Source: Mytilisepta virgata
Taxonomy: Eukaryota; Mollusca; Bivalvia; Mytilida; Mytilidae
Assembly: GCA_028015205.1 (NCBI GenBank)
Contig: CM051516.1
Location: 31,944,230 to 32,008,229 of the forward strand
DNA: 64,000 bases
Reading direction: 5' to 3'
The position numbers were made by a program, and so were the translations under genes. The notes under the pieces were generated by a model, which saw only the letters and a list, made by a program, of their open reading frames with translations, searched no databases and was not told the DNA's origin. Positions 15,301-30,300 of the stretch are shown piece after piece. The first letter of the stretch is position 1. Each line of letters starts with the position of its first letter.

Positions 15301-18300
15301 CAAAATTGTCATATAACAAAAAGAATGCAAAGAGACAGCCACTGAAAATACTGGGTTCTAGCTTGGGACAGGCACAATATGGTGGGGTAAAACATGTTGA
15401 TGAGTACTTCCCATAAATCCAGTGTCATGGGTTAATAAAATTTTATATATATATATACACCTGATGTATAACCGGTTGTTTCTGTATTATAGGTCGGTTA
15501 AGGATTCTAGGACAGCCTGACCAATTCTGAGTACAACAGAGGCAAATGTAAATATAGCTGACCAATAATTGATACATTCAATAAAATTAAGTATTAAAAT
15601 ATAACCAATATTTATTTATTTATTTATTATCCAAGTGGTCAAAAACAGTTTTAAGTAAATTTAGGAACACTATAGATAATTTTTACCAAATGGGTAGGAA
15701 ATAATCTTTTTCTATTCCTGTAAAAAAAAATTCTGTAAAAAATCAAATGCTTTGAAAAATTGATACTTACAAATATTCCTTATCTCTGCTATACACCAAT
15801 GTAAATTTTCTTTTGATTGGTGGAACAAAATCTTCATTAAGTTGAAACGGTGTATAAACCTTCTTTGCCAGTCCAGTTATTTTAGTCCACAATTTAGTAG
15901 ACACCGATTTCATGGGATTCTGCAAACAAATATTTTAATTATTAATTGTATGAAAACTTAATTCTGGACAAAAGAAATATATCTTTAAGATCTATGAAGT
16001 TCATGATGTATTCTGCTATGCAGTTTATGATAAATAAAAATTCTTTCAACTTTTCTTATTTTTTTAAATATTCAAAGCACTAAGTTCATGCAAATTAAAG
16101 AATCACCATGTATTCCAATAAAAAGAATGTAAAGAGCATAAAATATAGTTTCCTTCTGATAATAATCTTTATTTTTCTATAAAAATTCTACAAAACAATA
16201 TTTTAAGAGAATAAAATGCAAACTGCTAAGTATCTGTTTAAGACTTTTCTATTATTAGAATCATGTTTACATGTAGTTAGATAAATTTGAATTAAAAAAA
16301 ATCCACATATTGTAATATAAACTGCAACAAATATACACAAAATATTTTATAGGTTATGCTGAAAAAGACTTTCTTAAAATTATCACACTGTTTTTCAAGG
16401 CAAAAGTATGCTTAAACACGCTCAAATCTAGCAATAGATGTAACATAATTTGTCTTCTTCAATTTCCTGTTAATTATTCATGGACTGAATTGGCTTGACC
16501 TTGTCAAAAAATCATGCAGGAAACAACAGTTGAAGCTCATTAGACAAAAGCATTTTCACAAATATATGCATACTTATCTTTGGAGAAAGAGGCATGTTAT
16601 TCAAGGAGACAATTTGCTTGAAATATTTAAGTGTGAACACAAAAATTTGTTTTGCAGACAGATACAGTGTATGTCTAACAAAACTAGGCGTTTCAACTCT
16701 CTCACCTACAAATAGCAACATACTGGTATTTGGTTAGCCCTGAAATTCATACAAAATATCATGCAAAAACAAACACAACAATTCTGAACAAAATACAGGG
16801 GATCAAAAAACATTTCCATAATCATGTATTACCAGACACCAGGTACAGGGACTCTGTGTCACCTCTACAACAATTTTCTATAGAAAGAAAGAATTTTGAC
16901 CAATTAGAATTCATGAATTCATGATGACTGGTGACAAAAACTTAAGACTTCTAAACAAGTGGATCTTTGATGGTTTGAATTTAAATGTTTTAAAAACTGA
17001 ATTTGTTTCAACAATATGTATTCTTGCAACAGTTTCTCAACTAGAACTTAATGAAAGAAGTATGCAGTCTACATGAAATTAAGGCAGTATAATTATTTAT
17101 AGTATCTTTTTTCATCAAAAGAGGGACAGTTATACTGAGTAACAGGATATATTGTAATAGACCTTTGCCCGTCCCATTCATAGGGACATTGTTATTGAAT
17201 GCTCATCTAAATTGTTCAAGCTAAAAATAAAGTAAAACTTGTTTGATCTTTGAAAATGTTATCAGGGCTCAATAAACACAGGTCTACTTAAAATTTGTGA
17301 AATTTGTGGTTTGCCAAATATTCAACTTTATAAATTGTCAGTTGAACATTTATCATCTCCATTGATTTCTAACTGCTATCAGGTCTTACTAATGGGTTAC
17401 AATAAACACAACTGGTGTTGTTTAATGCTTCAACAAACAAACTTTACATATTTACCAATACAATAAAATTTCCTAGAGATAATTTTACACCATATCATTC
17501 ATAGAATAGGTTTTACACAAGCACAAACATAGAATTTTGCATTTTTACATATCCCAATAGCTGAAGATAGAAATCAGAGGTAATAAACTTTCAACTGGAA
17601 AGTTGTCAACTACTACAAGACATGTTGCCAAAGGGGCCATGACAATTTTTTTTATATATGTATATCATTTTAATATTTCTGATACATTTCATTTTATGCT
17701 TTTATGTTAACCTTCAAAATAATTTATAATTTATAATTTACATGTATATTCATATAAATATATATCTTTTCTATACATATTTTGCACAAAATTTATTTGA
17801 CAATTATGCCACACCAATCTGATTAATTGTCCTTTTAATAATTTATGTTAAAAAAAACAAAATTCCCAGCAATCAGGAATAAAATATAATATTCTTGTCT
17901 TCATATTCCTTTTCTTTGAATTAAGCTTTATTTATCATCATTTACCTTGCATTCAACAGAAATCTAAAAGAATGATTGTAAAGAGATGAACCTAGAGATG
18001 ATTTAATCCAATATAACCCCATTAAACAAAAACTTTTGTAAATGACCCATATGCTCCTATAGCGACCGCTGCGCTCTCTATAACTATACTGTTTATCCAA
18101 ACTATAATTATTAAGTGCTTTGATGTTTAGTTTAAGTGCAAAAGGGGTTGTACATATATACTGCAAGTTGTATATGATATGGTATTTCGATACTAAACAT
18201 TTGTACTATCAAAATTAACAGTGTGAATATCCTTAATCAAATACATATAGAAATTTGTTAAAAGAGGAAATTAAAAGAAGATGGTTTTGTAGTTCACCCG

Positions 18301-21300
18301 GCGTTTTCTCACCTCATGGTATGCCTGTGAAAATTTGATTCAGATAACAAAATATTCAACAATAATAGCTGAAGAGTTTAACTGTAAAACACTTATTATT
18401 CATGGATTTCAAAGACAGATCAATCCACAAATTTAAGAACCCAACTAAAAAACAAGAGGCTCACCAGAGCCTGTATCGCTCACCTGGAGTCTGGTTTTCA
18501 TTGGACAATTAATCAACTATTTGACCAAGTTTGTTGCAATTGGTTCAATTGTTCAGGGAAAATTTGTTGAAGATTTATTTTTCATAAGGTTTAATGTTAA
18601 AATATGTTCCCTGATGGTGGTAGTCCTGGCAGGAAGTTGACAAAATTGACCAGGAATAAGGGTGAACCTTAAATAAATGTAACAGAACCCGACCTCAAAT
18701 TACACAAACCAATAACTCCTAAATAGAATTTGGGATTCCCTTCAAAATTTCAGGATAGGTAGATCTCAACATGGCAAACATTTTTCAATTTACATTTCAC
18801 TTCTATCTCAAATAGTTTTGGAGATAAATGCAAAAATGTTAAAATTTTAAAAATTTGACAAAAAAGGGCAATAACTCCTAAATGGGTTTTGGGATTTCCT
18901 TTAAAATTTCAGGGTATGTAGATCTCAACATGGCAAACATTTTTCAAATTTACATTTCACTTCTATCTCAAATAGTTTTGGAGATAAATGACGAAAAATG
19001 TTAAATTATGAAAATTTGACGAAAAAAGGACAATAACTCCTAAATGGGTTTTGGAATTTCCTTCAAAATTTCAGGGTAGGTAGATCTTGTCATGCTGATC
19101 AAATTTACCCCATGTCAGATTTTCGATATCTGTAACGGTTTTTGAGTTATTAGCAAAAAACAGCAATTTACCCCTATGTTCTATTTTTAGTAACAGCGGC
19201 CATGTTTTTCGACGAATCAAAAATCCCCACACCAGTTCTATGCAGGGTACCCTAAGCAACAATCTTACCAAGTTTCATATGATTTTGAATAGTAGTTTCA
19301 GAGAAGAAGATTTTTGAAATAATAACATAAAAAAAAGCCAAAAATGTGAAAAAAGGGCATTAACTCCTAAATGGGTTTTGGAATTTCCTTCAAAATTTCA
19401 GGGTAGGTAGATCTTGTCATGCTGATCAATTTTACCCCATGTCAGATTTTCGATATCTGTAACGGTTTTTGAGTTATTAGCAAAAAACAGCAATTTACCC
19501 CTATGTTCTATTTATAGTAACGACAGCCATGTTTTTCGACATTTCAAAAATTTTAAACGATAGAAATTTTCCAGATGCCCTAAAGAACAATTCTGCAAAG
19601 TTAGGTTGAAGTCGGTCCAGTAGTTTAGGACGAGTTAACATTTGAAAAAGTTTACAGACGACGACGACGACGGACGCCAAGTGATGGCAATAGCTCACAT
19701 GGCCTATGGCCAGGTGAGCTAAAAATGAGATTTGGTCCTAAAAGGCTATTCATAAGTTGGAACTTTAATCAAATTCAGATTATTGATTATAATTTAACGT
19801 AGATCGAAAACTGTTTATATTTATATCCTTATCTTTGAAATATTTGCCAATTCAAACAGCTTGTAGTTTCAAAAATTTTTATTTTGAAATTCAAAATCCA
19901 CAAAATTAAGAACCCACGAAAATTTATGTCAACGAAAATAACTGAACTGAAAGTACATTTTTTCATTATTACCTCCAACTCGGTAAGATACCAAAACATT
20001 TGCAACTTTATTATCAAGAATGTAAACTTTTCAATTTATATAAAGGGCACCAATAATAGTAATGGTATATAAAAGAACTATTCAAAACATTTAATGAAAC
20101 TTGTAGTCTCTAAGCATTTAGATTTTATTTTGTGTATAAAACTAGAAGAATACAGACTTAACCATTGGCAACAATACCAAGCCATAGATTATTATATGAA
20201 CTACATATTAAGTACACCATTTCATTTTTCATTGAACCCTATGTTATACATGTACCACACATTTCTCAATACCTCTAACTGGGCATACTTCATCTGTATA
20301 TTGTCTAACACCAAATTCTGTTAATAAATTTGAATCAAAATAAAGGATAAAAAATAATCCATCTCCCCTTAAATTGTAAAATAAATGTAAACGGTTAGGG
20401 AAGGAACACAAAGTATTACCAAATCTTCTGTTTGTCAGTAAAGCTATTTGTAAATCTATTTTTTTTTTGTAATATAATTTTATAAGATATGAAATCTAAT
20501 GCACTGTATTAGCATTTTAAATTTGTATGACATTGGTGCTCAAAGCCTACAATGTGAACTGTAAAAATAAAATACATGTAACTTAAGACTAAATCAGCAA
20601 AAATACCAAAGGAAGTAAAAACATGGTAAGGAAAACCTACCTACAAGGGAGGAAACCTAATATCTTAAATAATTTAAACTTAAAAAATTTCATATTTAAA
20701 GCATAACTAGGGATCAGAGGGCTGAGCCTGTATAGCTTACCTGGCACGAAAGCTCTTTTATTGATGTACCTCAAAGAAAGAAGTCATTTATCCCTGTCAT
20801 TATGAAGTCCGGTAAGCCTTGTAGGGATAAAATTTTTCTGATTTTTTTGTAAATCAGCCAATCATAAAACAAGAATTGTCTGTGGCAGTCATGTTTGTTA
20901 TACAATTGGAACAAAATGAGGGATAAGGCACCTTCCATAGACACTTTCTGTCAAGTTTGGCTCCATTTGGCCCAGAAGTTTCAGAGAAAAAAATTCTTTT
21001 TTAAATCAAACGATCAGAATCAAGAATTGCCAATGGTGGCCATGTTTGTCTACTCACCTTGACAATATGAGGAAACTGTAAAAAAAAACCTCCCACAGAT
21101 GCTTTCTGTCAAGTTTCATTCCATTTGGCCAAGCGGTTTCAGAAAAGATTTATTTACATCAGCCAATAAGAAAAGAGAATTGCATATGGCAGGCATGCTT
21201 GTCTTCCAATCAGTATGAAAATAAAAGACTTTCCATAGATACTTCCTGTCAAGTTTGGCTGACAGTTTTGGACAAGCAGTTCCAGAATTTTTTTTTTTTT

Positions 21301-24300
21301 TTAACCAACCAATGAGAAACAAGAATTGCCCATGACGGCCATGTTTGTTACCTGATCAGGACGAAATGAGGAATTTTGTAAAGAACCTCCAACAGGTGCT
21401 TACTAACAAGTTTCCTTCCACTTGGCCAAGCAATTTCAGATAAGATTTTTTTTTTTATATCAGCCAATTGCCCATGGAGCTAGAAATACTATTTTGTATT
21501 GCACAATGCATGTACTTATATTACTTCCCTTGAATTTTAATAATATTTTCAATAAAAGACATTCATTGTACAAATCATTTACTGACAAACAGAAATGATG
21601 ACACATTTACAACACTTTTACAATCACAAGTTATCAACCTTTGACTCAGATTTTAAAGAGTATTTTTAAAAAAGTTTTGCAATACTGATATGTTTCAGAT
21701 GAATTTGTTTCTTCCTTCATTTAAGTGAGATCAAATTCCTTATGTACAAACTTTTAAATTCTATCTGCACTGCTACTCAACTCTGAAAATGTGAAAATTC
21801 CTTGAAACAGTTTCAAAATACATTGTACCAGTCTAAAGAACCTAATCTTTATAACCCAAATTCCTTTCTATATAATATTTAGAATAACATTCTGTCAAAA
21901 ATAGCTTTAAATGAATTGATAAAATCAACTCAACTGGGAGTCAAAGGCTGACATATTGGTAAATATGTAAATGTGTACAGCTACAATACAGAAAAAAATC
22001 TTACCAAATGATCAAACTTCAGTTTTTCTGGCTAGTTTGATGTGTTAGTATTAAGTGTGCATTAAAATATATAATTATATAATTTTATATTCATTTGTAT
22101 AATTGTAGACCTTAATTACTAAAACTAATAAATAGATTTTTAGGTCTAAACAAAGGAAGCGTTATTGTCAAATATATGAACATATAAAATTGTGGTAATG
22201 TGTATATAAATGAAACAATTTCTGTCATAAATTTGCTTTTCAGTTTTCAACCTAATACCAACCACAAAAATAATTTATAAAACCAAATCTAATCAATCTG
22301 AAGGTGCCTATTTTTTTGAAGGAACAAACAGAAAATATTGAAAGACAGAATTTTTTTTCATTTTTTCACATCCTATGCCTAACACATTACAGAAGCCAAA
22401 AAGTGAACTATATTCTGCTTTGCGCTAGATAAATAGGTGAATATTTTTATAAGTCTGTTTCTGTCATTAGACAGGTGCAGAACAAACCTGGAACGATGAA
22501 CGAAGGTTCTTGAATGTCTACAGATTACACATATTATTAATATAGATTTTACTGCATTTATTTTCACATGTTATACTTTATATCAAACTGAAATCACATT
22601 AAATATGGAATTATTGTCTGCTGGTGAAGATTCACTGTAATATGTCTTTGAAAGAATACTGTTGATGGTGCTCACTGAAGGCCACAAAAGACCATTGTTT
22701 AACTCATTGATGCATAATGTAAATCAGTGTCTGTATCAAGTCAGGCTATCCTGACTCTCTGTTGTCTTGATGTTTGTCTTTTGTGCTCTATTATATATTT
22801 TTTTTGTCTGAAGTTCTGTAGATTGGATGACGTCAATTGATGATTGGTTTGTCATCGTATCTGTTTTGTTGTTTTACTGCATTTTTGTTCGATGAATAAA
22901 ATCTATAACCACCAAATTTGTTATCTAACATGCCAATAAGTTTGTTTTACTGTTGTTTTAAATGAATGTTGTCAAAACTGTCAGACCCTGTCCACTGTTA
23001 ATTTTATATCAGAATTTTTCTTAGGGATGAAAAACTAGAGGCTCTCAAGAGCCTGTGTCGCTCACCTGTATCTAATGTGATTTTGGAAATTATGTAAAAT
23101 TATATAATGATTGAGACCAAGATTGGTTTAATTTGACACAGTATTTAAAATTAAAAACAGGTCATCTTAGTGTAGTCTTACAATAGCTACTGAAGACATC
23201 TTATTATTATTATTTTTGAATATGTGGTCAAGTTGTGACCATTCAGAATTTTTTTTACAATTTTCTGATAGACTTCTAAACATCTTGGAAGATGGATCAG
23301 CAACAAAGTAACAACACTTGGTCAGCACCTCATAAGGAACATTCATGCTATGTTTTGTTACATTCCATTCAGTGGTTCTCTAAAAGAAGTCATTTGTATG
23401 CATTTCCCATAGGGTACAATGTTAAACTTAGTCCCCCGCTGGTGGCCATCTTGGATGATGGATCGGCTACAAAGTAACAACACTTGGTCAGCACCTCATA
23501 AGGAACATTCATGCCAGATTTAGTTTCATTCCATTCAGTGGTTCTCTAAAAGAAGTCATTTGTATGCATTTCCCATAGGGTCCTATGTTAAACTAAGTTC
23601 CCCGCTCGCGGCCATCTTGGATGATGGATCAGCTACAAAGTAACAACAATTGGTCAGCACTTCATAAGGAATATTCATGCCATGTTATGTTTCATTCCAT
23701 TAAGTGGGTCACTAAAAGAAGTCATTTGTATGCATTTCCCATAGGGTTCTATGTTAAACTAAGTCCCCCGCTGGCAGCCATCTTGGATTATGGATCGGCT
23801 ACAAAGTAACAACACTTGGTCAGCACCTCATAAGGAACATTCATGCCATGTTTGGTTTCATTCCATTCAACGGTTCTCTAAAAGAAGTCATTTGTATGCA
23901 TTTCCCATAGGGTCCTATGTTAAACTAAGTTCCCCGCTGGTGGCCATCTTGGATGATGGATCGGCTACAAAGTAACAACACTTGGTCAGCACCTCATAAG
24001 GAACATTCATGCCATGTTTGGTTTCATTCCATTCTGTGGTTCTCTAGAAGAAGTTCAAAATGTAAAATGTTAACGACGACGACGGACGACGACGGACGAC
24101 GGACGCCAAGTGATGAGAAAAGCTCAATTGGCCCTTCGGGCCAGGTGAGGTAAAAAGAGAAATAAATATCTCTACTTTTTTTGTTTTGACTGTGTATTTG
24201 AGTTTAATTTTTATACATGCATTTTTTTATTTGAAATGAAACAAAAAGGTTAATTAGGTTACTTCTATTTCATACCTTCTTAACGGGCATTTTGAGTTTA

Positions 24301-27300
24301 AGTATCTCTGCATATCTGGAGAGCACCTCATATGGTGCATGAACCTTTACAAAATCGACCTCCTCTTCTTTTGACACTGTCTGAAAATGTAAACATGAAT
24401 TTGATACTTTTGCTCAGCATATTTTAAGTGAGAATGAATTTCAACAAAGATTTTATGTTTTTACATGAACCAATGTTGTTTATTGCTTTAAATCATTTTC
24501 TCTAAGTTTTTGTCAATTCAACCCTTTCTAAACCCCTTGTTCATTAATATCAAATCAACCTGTGGTTGATTATTAAATGATCTGAGTCAATAATTGGTTA
24601 AGGCAAAAGATCATAACACACTTTTATGTTTTATCAGAACTGATTTTAAACACCACAGCAACATATAAAAACATATATTGTGCATTAATTTCATAAGTTT
24701 ATGACATATTAAAAAGTCAGGGATGTGGAAGCACTCAAAGGGGATTTTGCTATGAAAATTTATCTGATAATCATTAGAAAAATAGATTCTTACATCATTA
24801 CTGAAGACACTCGGACACATTATTCTGACTCCGAGCCCGGGGGAGGGGGGGGTTACTTCCTATATTTTTAGTGGTACGAGTGTGTCGCAAAACAGGGTCG
24901 CTTTTTCATGCCCTGCTGGTTAAAACAGGATCCCTTTTTCATGTCCTGCTGGTTAGAACAGGGTGGCTTTTTCATGCCCTACTGGTGAGAACAGGGTCTT
25001 TTTTTAAACAAAGTATTTGTCTAGAACAGGATCGCTTATTTAGCTGTTTAAGATACAGTCTAGAACCCGGGTCTAGAACAGCATCTATTTTATACGGTCT
25101 AGAACAGGATCATTCCCGGTGCATATTCTGAGCGTGTCTAGAACAGGGTATGTTTTTCAATATTTCTGTTTAGAACAGGGTATGTTTTTCAATGTTTTCT
25201 GGTTAGAACAGGGTATGATTTGGCAAGTGCAAATACCAGTTTTAAAGTCTTTAGTTTGACCCAGGCATAGAACGAACCTGAGATCATCTGCATTCGAGGC
25301 GGTTGCTCGAAACTAACGAATGAAAATTTACAACATCCTTTGATGCTTTACACCTATATTCGTACAAAAGAAATGTACTGAGAATAAACAAACCAAATCA
25401 TATTCTAATTCCAATCCCTCTTCCTTCAGATTTTCTTCAAATATTTTCCTAGCTGCGTCCTTTTTGGCTTTATCTTTTTCATCTTCTTTGGACTCCCAGG
25501 CCAATACATAATCTATCCTTCTCTTGCCATCCACGAAGAACATGTTTCTACCCTGAAAATACATATACAAAAAATGAAGCATTGAATTAATGCACCAAAA
25601 TCTTATGCATAAATACGTATTGTATTTGACAAATTTTTTTTTTCACTTTATTGATGTAAGCCATAAACAATGAAGAACATATGTTTATATTTTCTAAATT
25701 GATCTCAAGTTCAATAAATATAATTAGATCTGATACAATACAACTAAATCCTTATGTAAAATTTACATGAAACTGACAAATTTATTTCCTTTTCTGGTTT
25801 TTTTCAGTGTAAATAAGTTTAAAATCAGATGAAAATAAATATATAAGCCACTTCTGTTAAACGCCAAGTAGAGCTGTTTTCCTGCAAGCTGTTTTTAGTT
25901 TGGTTTGCTCATGAACAATTTATCACAGACTAGTACACCTAGCACACTGAAGTTATATATCATACTGGTATGTGTAATGGAATCCAGGGCTGTAAATTAA
26001 ATGCATTTCTAAGGTAAACAGAAAATATAAAAGAATGTTAAAATCTCAGAAAAGGTTAACAACGCAAAATCATGAGTTACTTTTTATTAAAGGAAAGTGC
26101 AAATGTTAACGACACATGTTTTGCTTGCACATTTGTGAAGAAAGTAAGTCTATTTGTTCAACTTCTATTTATCAAATGTTATGCATGCATCCAAATAAAA
26201 AATTTTATACTTATAATTTTTTTCCTGATTTTAAGAGGAATTTTAAAATTACTTCTTTTTATATAAGACATTCCAAATAAATATCCCAAGTCAGAAATTA
26301 CTAGGGCCAAATATAAATTAAGTTTGTTTGCCCTTCACCAACAGACCCAACAAATCGGTCCAACCCAAAAACATTTTACTGGATCTGTGGCAGTCTGTAT
26401 TTTATGTCTGTCATGGTTCCGTAGTCTACTTGTTTTAATCAATGTCAAAAGTGTGTATAGTTGGAAAGGTCGTGTCTTTAAACATCTTGCTGATCTTATG
26501 TCACGCTTCATGTCTATCAATTAATGGAAGGACTTCAAGTACGCTATAGTCATGAATAAAATAAAATATTTTACCTACCCAGTCGAAAATGGTGGGTTGG
26601 AGAAGAGCAAACAAAAATATTTTTAATCTTTGCCTAGTTCCACAAAATGCTTCTCTGGTAATTAGACACAACATGCCTTGTTAATTTTATATATAAAACA
26701 TGCATATTTTATTTTTGACACAAGATTCAACTTTCCTTACAACTGTCGTAGTAATCTTGTAGTTATTATAGGGCCAAACAAAATAAAATCCTGTATTTCT
26801 GGTAACCCAATTGACTGACCTAAGCCTATCATAAAGTTCTTTGCCAATTTTTGGACAGGTATGGTTAAAGTAAGGAAGAGACCTCTACAAAAAGTTTTGA
26901 AAAAAGATTTTTTGCTGACCAGAGCATGTTACCAGAAAAACATGACTTTTGATTTGGACCTAACAAAAAAAAGAAACGGAGTATATATGAACTAAAATTT
27001 CAGCGATTTCTCATACCTTGTCCTTCCCACCAATAAGACAAAGGGAAATTTGATTGGAACATAGTGAAAGGTGCTTAGGACTGAATTTGCAGGGATGAAA
27101 AAATTTAATACTGTGCTAAAAGATAACCAAGTTCATCTTACTCACTTTTTTAAAAGGCCACATCTAATAAAAGTAATCTTAAATATGATATCAATTCTTT
27201 AAAGACTACAAAACTATTACAATTAAGACAACCAGTGGAGAGATTTTTTTATTTTCTTTGACTGAATTTATAAACACGGTGCATTCTGTAAATTCTAAAT

Positions 27301-30300
27301 TTAAAACTGCATCAAAATAATATTTTCTAAATGCAATTGATTTGTTGAAAAATTAAGTAAACATCTTCTTCGATACTGTGGATTCTTGTATTTCTTGTGA
27401 AACCAATTTTTGTCAGTTAAGCAGAACCATGAATATGCATCAAATTTATATTCAATAATGAATTATTTCTGCAAAAATTACCCGTACAAAGCAACAAAAT
27501 TCAGTTCGTATCACAGCAAAAACAAATTTTCACTGAATACCCACGAATACAAATGAAGCCACAGTATAATCTATTTCTCTGGAAACTTTTTTTTTTATCT
27601 TACAGTTTTTCATATCACCAAAATTTGAAATATACAATCATAAATGTTTTTTTGAATTTACAACATACTACATTGTTTATCCAGAATTACTACATGTACT
27701 TTGAACTTAAAATCATATGTTAATCAATATTCCATATCACCTTACTTTGAGAATTAATTTTTATAAAGATAAGATGGAAATGCAATAAATTTAATTAAAC
27801 CAGTCATTTCCAAACTAAATTTGATAAACAGAAATGCAGTTTAGCAATTCTAACACAAAACTTTGTCCTGTGACTTACAATTGGTCTGTGATATGATATA
27901 TAATCTCCACTGTGAAACACATAACTTATTTGCCCTTACCCATGCATATGATACACAGTGGAGCTACATGTATCAGATATCAAAAGGAGAAATAATACTT
28001 TTATCTCTCCTAAATAAGTGTTTCTCATTAGATGAAAATTCAAACATTGTCTAATTCAACACACTCCATGCCCTAGCAGCTCCGCAATGATTTAGTATTC
28101 CATACTCAATGGGAAACTTTTCCTGGATTACCTCCCTTTAACAAATAATCATAATGATGAAAAGGGAGATAATTCTTATTCTGCATATAATGGGGCAATA
28201 TCCATATGCAAAATAATTAAATATCTGCCTATTTGCCATAAGTCATACACTTGTAAAGGGAGATAACCCTTAATGTTTCTGCATGCAAGTTTCAATTCCT
28301 TGTCTTAGTTAACAAACACTTTAAACCTGTTGGCATGTATGCAAAGCTTTTTTTGGTATCAAAATAACAGTAAATAAACTGAACTTCTGACTTCAGTTGT
28401 ACCTACACCAATGCAATTTCTTTAGTAAAATCTCCAACAGACCAACTTAGAGCTCTGATAATAAAGCTCTTTATGTTAATATTGAGTAAAATACTCAATA
28501 AAGCATGACTATAAAAAATTTACTTCACAACAGTTGGTGCACAAAAAAAAAAATTATAAATTTGTTATGAGGCCATCTTAACTTAATCATCTGGTTCTCA
28601 GACACTGACATCCCACTTACAAAGTTGCTGACGGAACAAGATTATTTGATTTCCTGAAAAAAAATCGCTGTGGATACAGTATTCTTCCATAAAAACTAGA
28701 ACTGTCCTGAAAGGGACTAATACCCCCCGAGCAACATGTCTGTTTTGAAGCCTACACAAAGTTCAAATCATCATATTTTTCAAAGTACTCGCCCTAACGG
28801 AAAATCCTGATGAAATGCACATCTCCATAATGTGATGTAACACTCTATAAAGTTTCATGAGAATCATGCAAATAATGTAGGATTTGCAGACAACACATGG
28901 AACAAAGTTTTATTAAAAAATGCTCAAGTCCAAACAGCCATATCTTTTACATTTCTTATCCAAACAGAAATTCCTGACAATATTCTCATCTTCATATAGT
29001 GATTTAACACTCCATTAAGTTTCATGAGAATCATGCAAGTAATGTTGGAGGAGTTGCAGACAACACATGGAACAAAGTTTTGTTAAAAATTGCCTAAGTC
29101 CAAACAGCCATATCTTTTACTTTTCTTGTCCAAACAGAAATTCCTGATGATATGCACATCTCCATATAGTGATCTAATATTCCATAAAGTTTCATGAGAA
29201 TCATGCAAGTAATGTAGGAGGAGTTGTGGACAACGTTATTTCAGACAGATGGATGGACAGACAGACTGAAACCTATATACCCCCCCCACAAACTTCGTTT
29301 GCGGGGCATAAAATTCCAAGCATCTGCCAGACTCAAGCATTAGACTGACATTGATCAAGTAAAAATGAAAGTAAATAAACAGGTGGTGAACAAGATCATG
29401 GCAGTGGGCTCGAGTTTAACGCGAATATTCGTTCCAAACCAGTCATTCAATGGACTATACTGCCTGTTCAGTTTGGAACAGCTCTGCAGAGGAGTATTTG
29501 CAGAAGAAATGGAGTAAATTCAAGGTGTTGGAAGCAGATTACCCATTTGTATAATTAAAACATCATAGAAGTAAATGGATTCAAAATAGATTTGTTTGTC
29601 GCCAAAATAAACACCTAAACTGAAAATCCCTTGCCTCTTTTGACAGGAATATAAACTAAAAAATTCCCTACCTACCTTGCCATTTTTGCAAAATCAATTG
29701 TCTGAGAACCAGAGAATTAATTCTATGTGGCCTTAGTGCCATTTGATTTGAGAATTCAGGTAATCTTTTTTGAATAATTTATGCTGACCCATGGTTTATC
29801 ACTGATCTTAACATGGATAAATTCTATGTTCTTGTAATTTTACCCCAGACTCTATCATGCTACAACTGGGGTAAAATTTTCATTAAGATGTTGTTGACTC
29901 TGATAAAATTCCCAATAAACCAAAGGATGCTATAAATTATTTCTTCAACTTTTCAAAAAGTTAGAAACAAACACACTTTTGTGGAATTGAAACTCGTATT
30001 CAAGATGCAACAAAAAACTTCCATCTTTCATTTATTTTTACCTTCTCCCCTCTGTCCTTTTTCTTCTGTCACAAAATAAATACTACACATATATATTCAA
30101 ATTTTATACCTATACCATTTGAAGCTCAAATCCCCTCAAGAGTTTTGAAGAATTCAACAAAATTGTCCATTGATCGTGTTGATATAAAAAATATATATAT
30201 TTTCATTTTTTTCCAATCCACAGATATAAAATAAGATCAGAGCATGAACTAATATAATGGAATACACCACAACTGTCTTCAGCAAAGCAGTATGTTTTGC

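Noticed and set aside
22828..22835. CRE (TGACGTCA) as an internal anoctamin promoter
   Set aside because: A single 8-bp word in a large intron with no other supporting signal or nearby first exon.
23291..24040. CRISPR-like regular repeats
   Set aside because: The whole 166-bp unit is repeated with no unique spacers, and the genome is eukaryotic.
23292..24153. Four similar 61-66-codon frames ([16 protein letters not shown]...)
   Set aside because: They recur because the DNA unit is repeated every 166 bp. 166 is not a multiple of three, so the frame is not maintained across units.
24871..25131. 86-codon frame with repeated [11 protein letters not shown]
   Set aside because: It is produced by ~40-bp DNA repeats of the MITE copy, and the other copy at 52.7 kb does not preserve it as a conserved protein.
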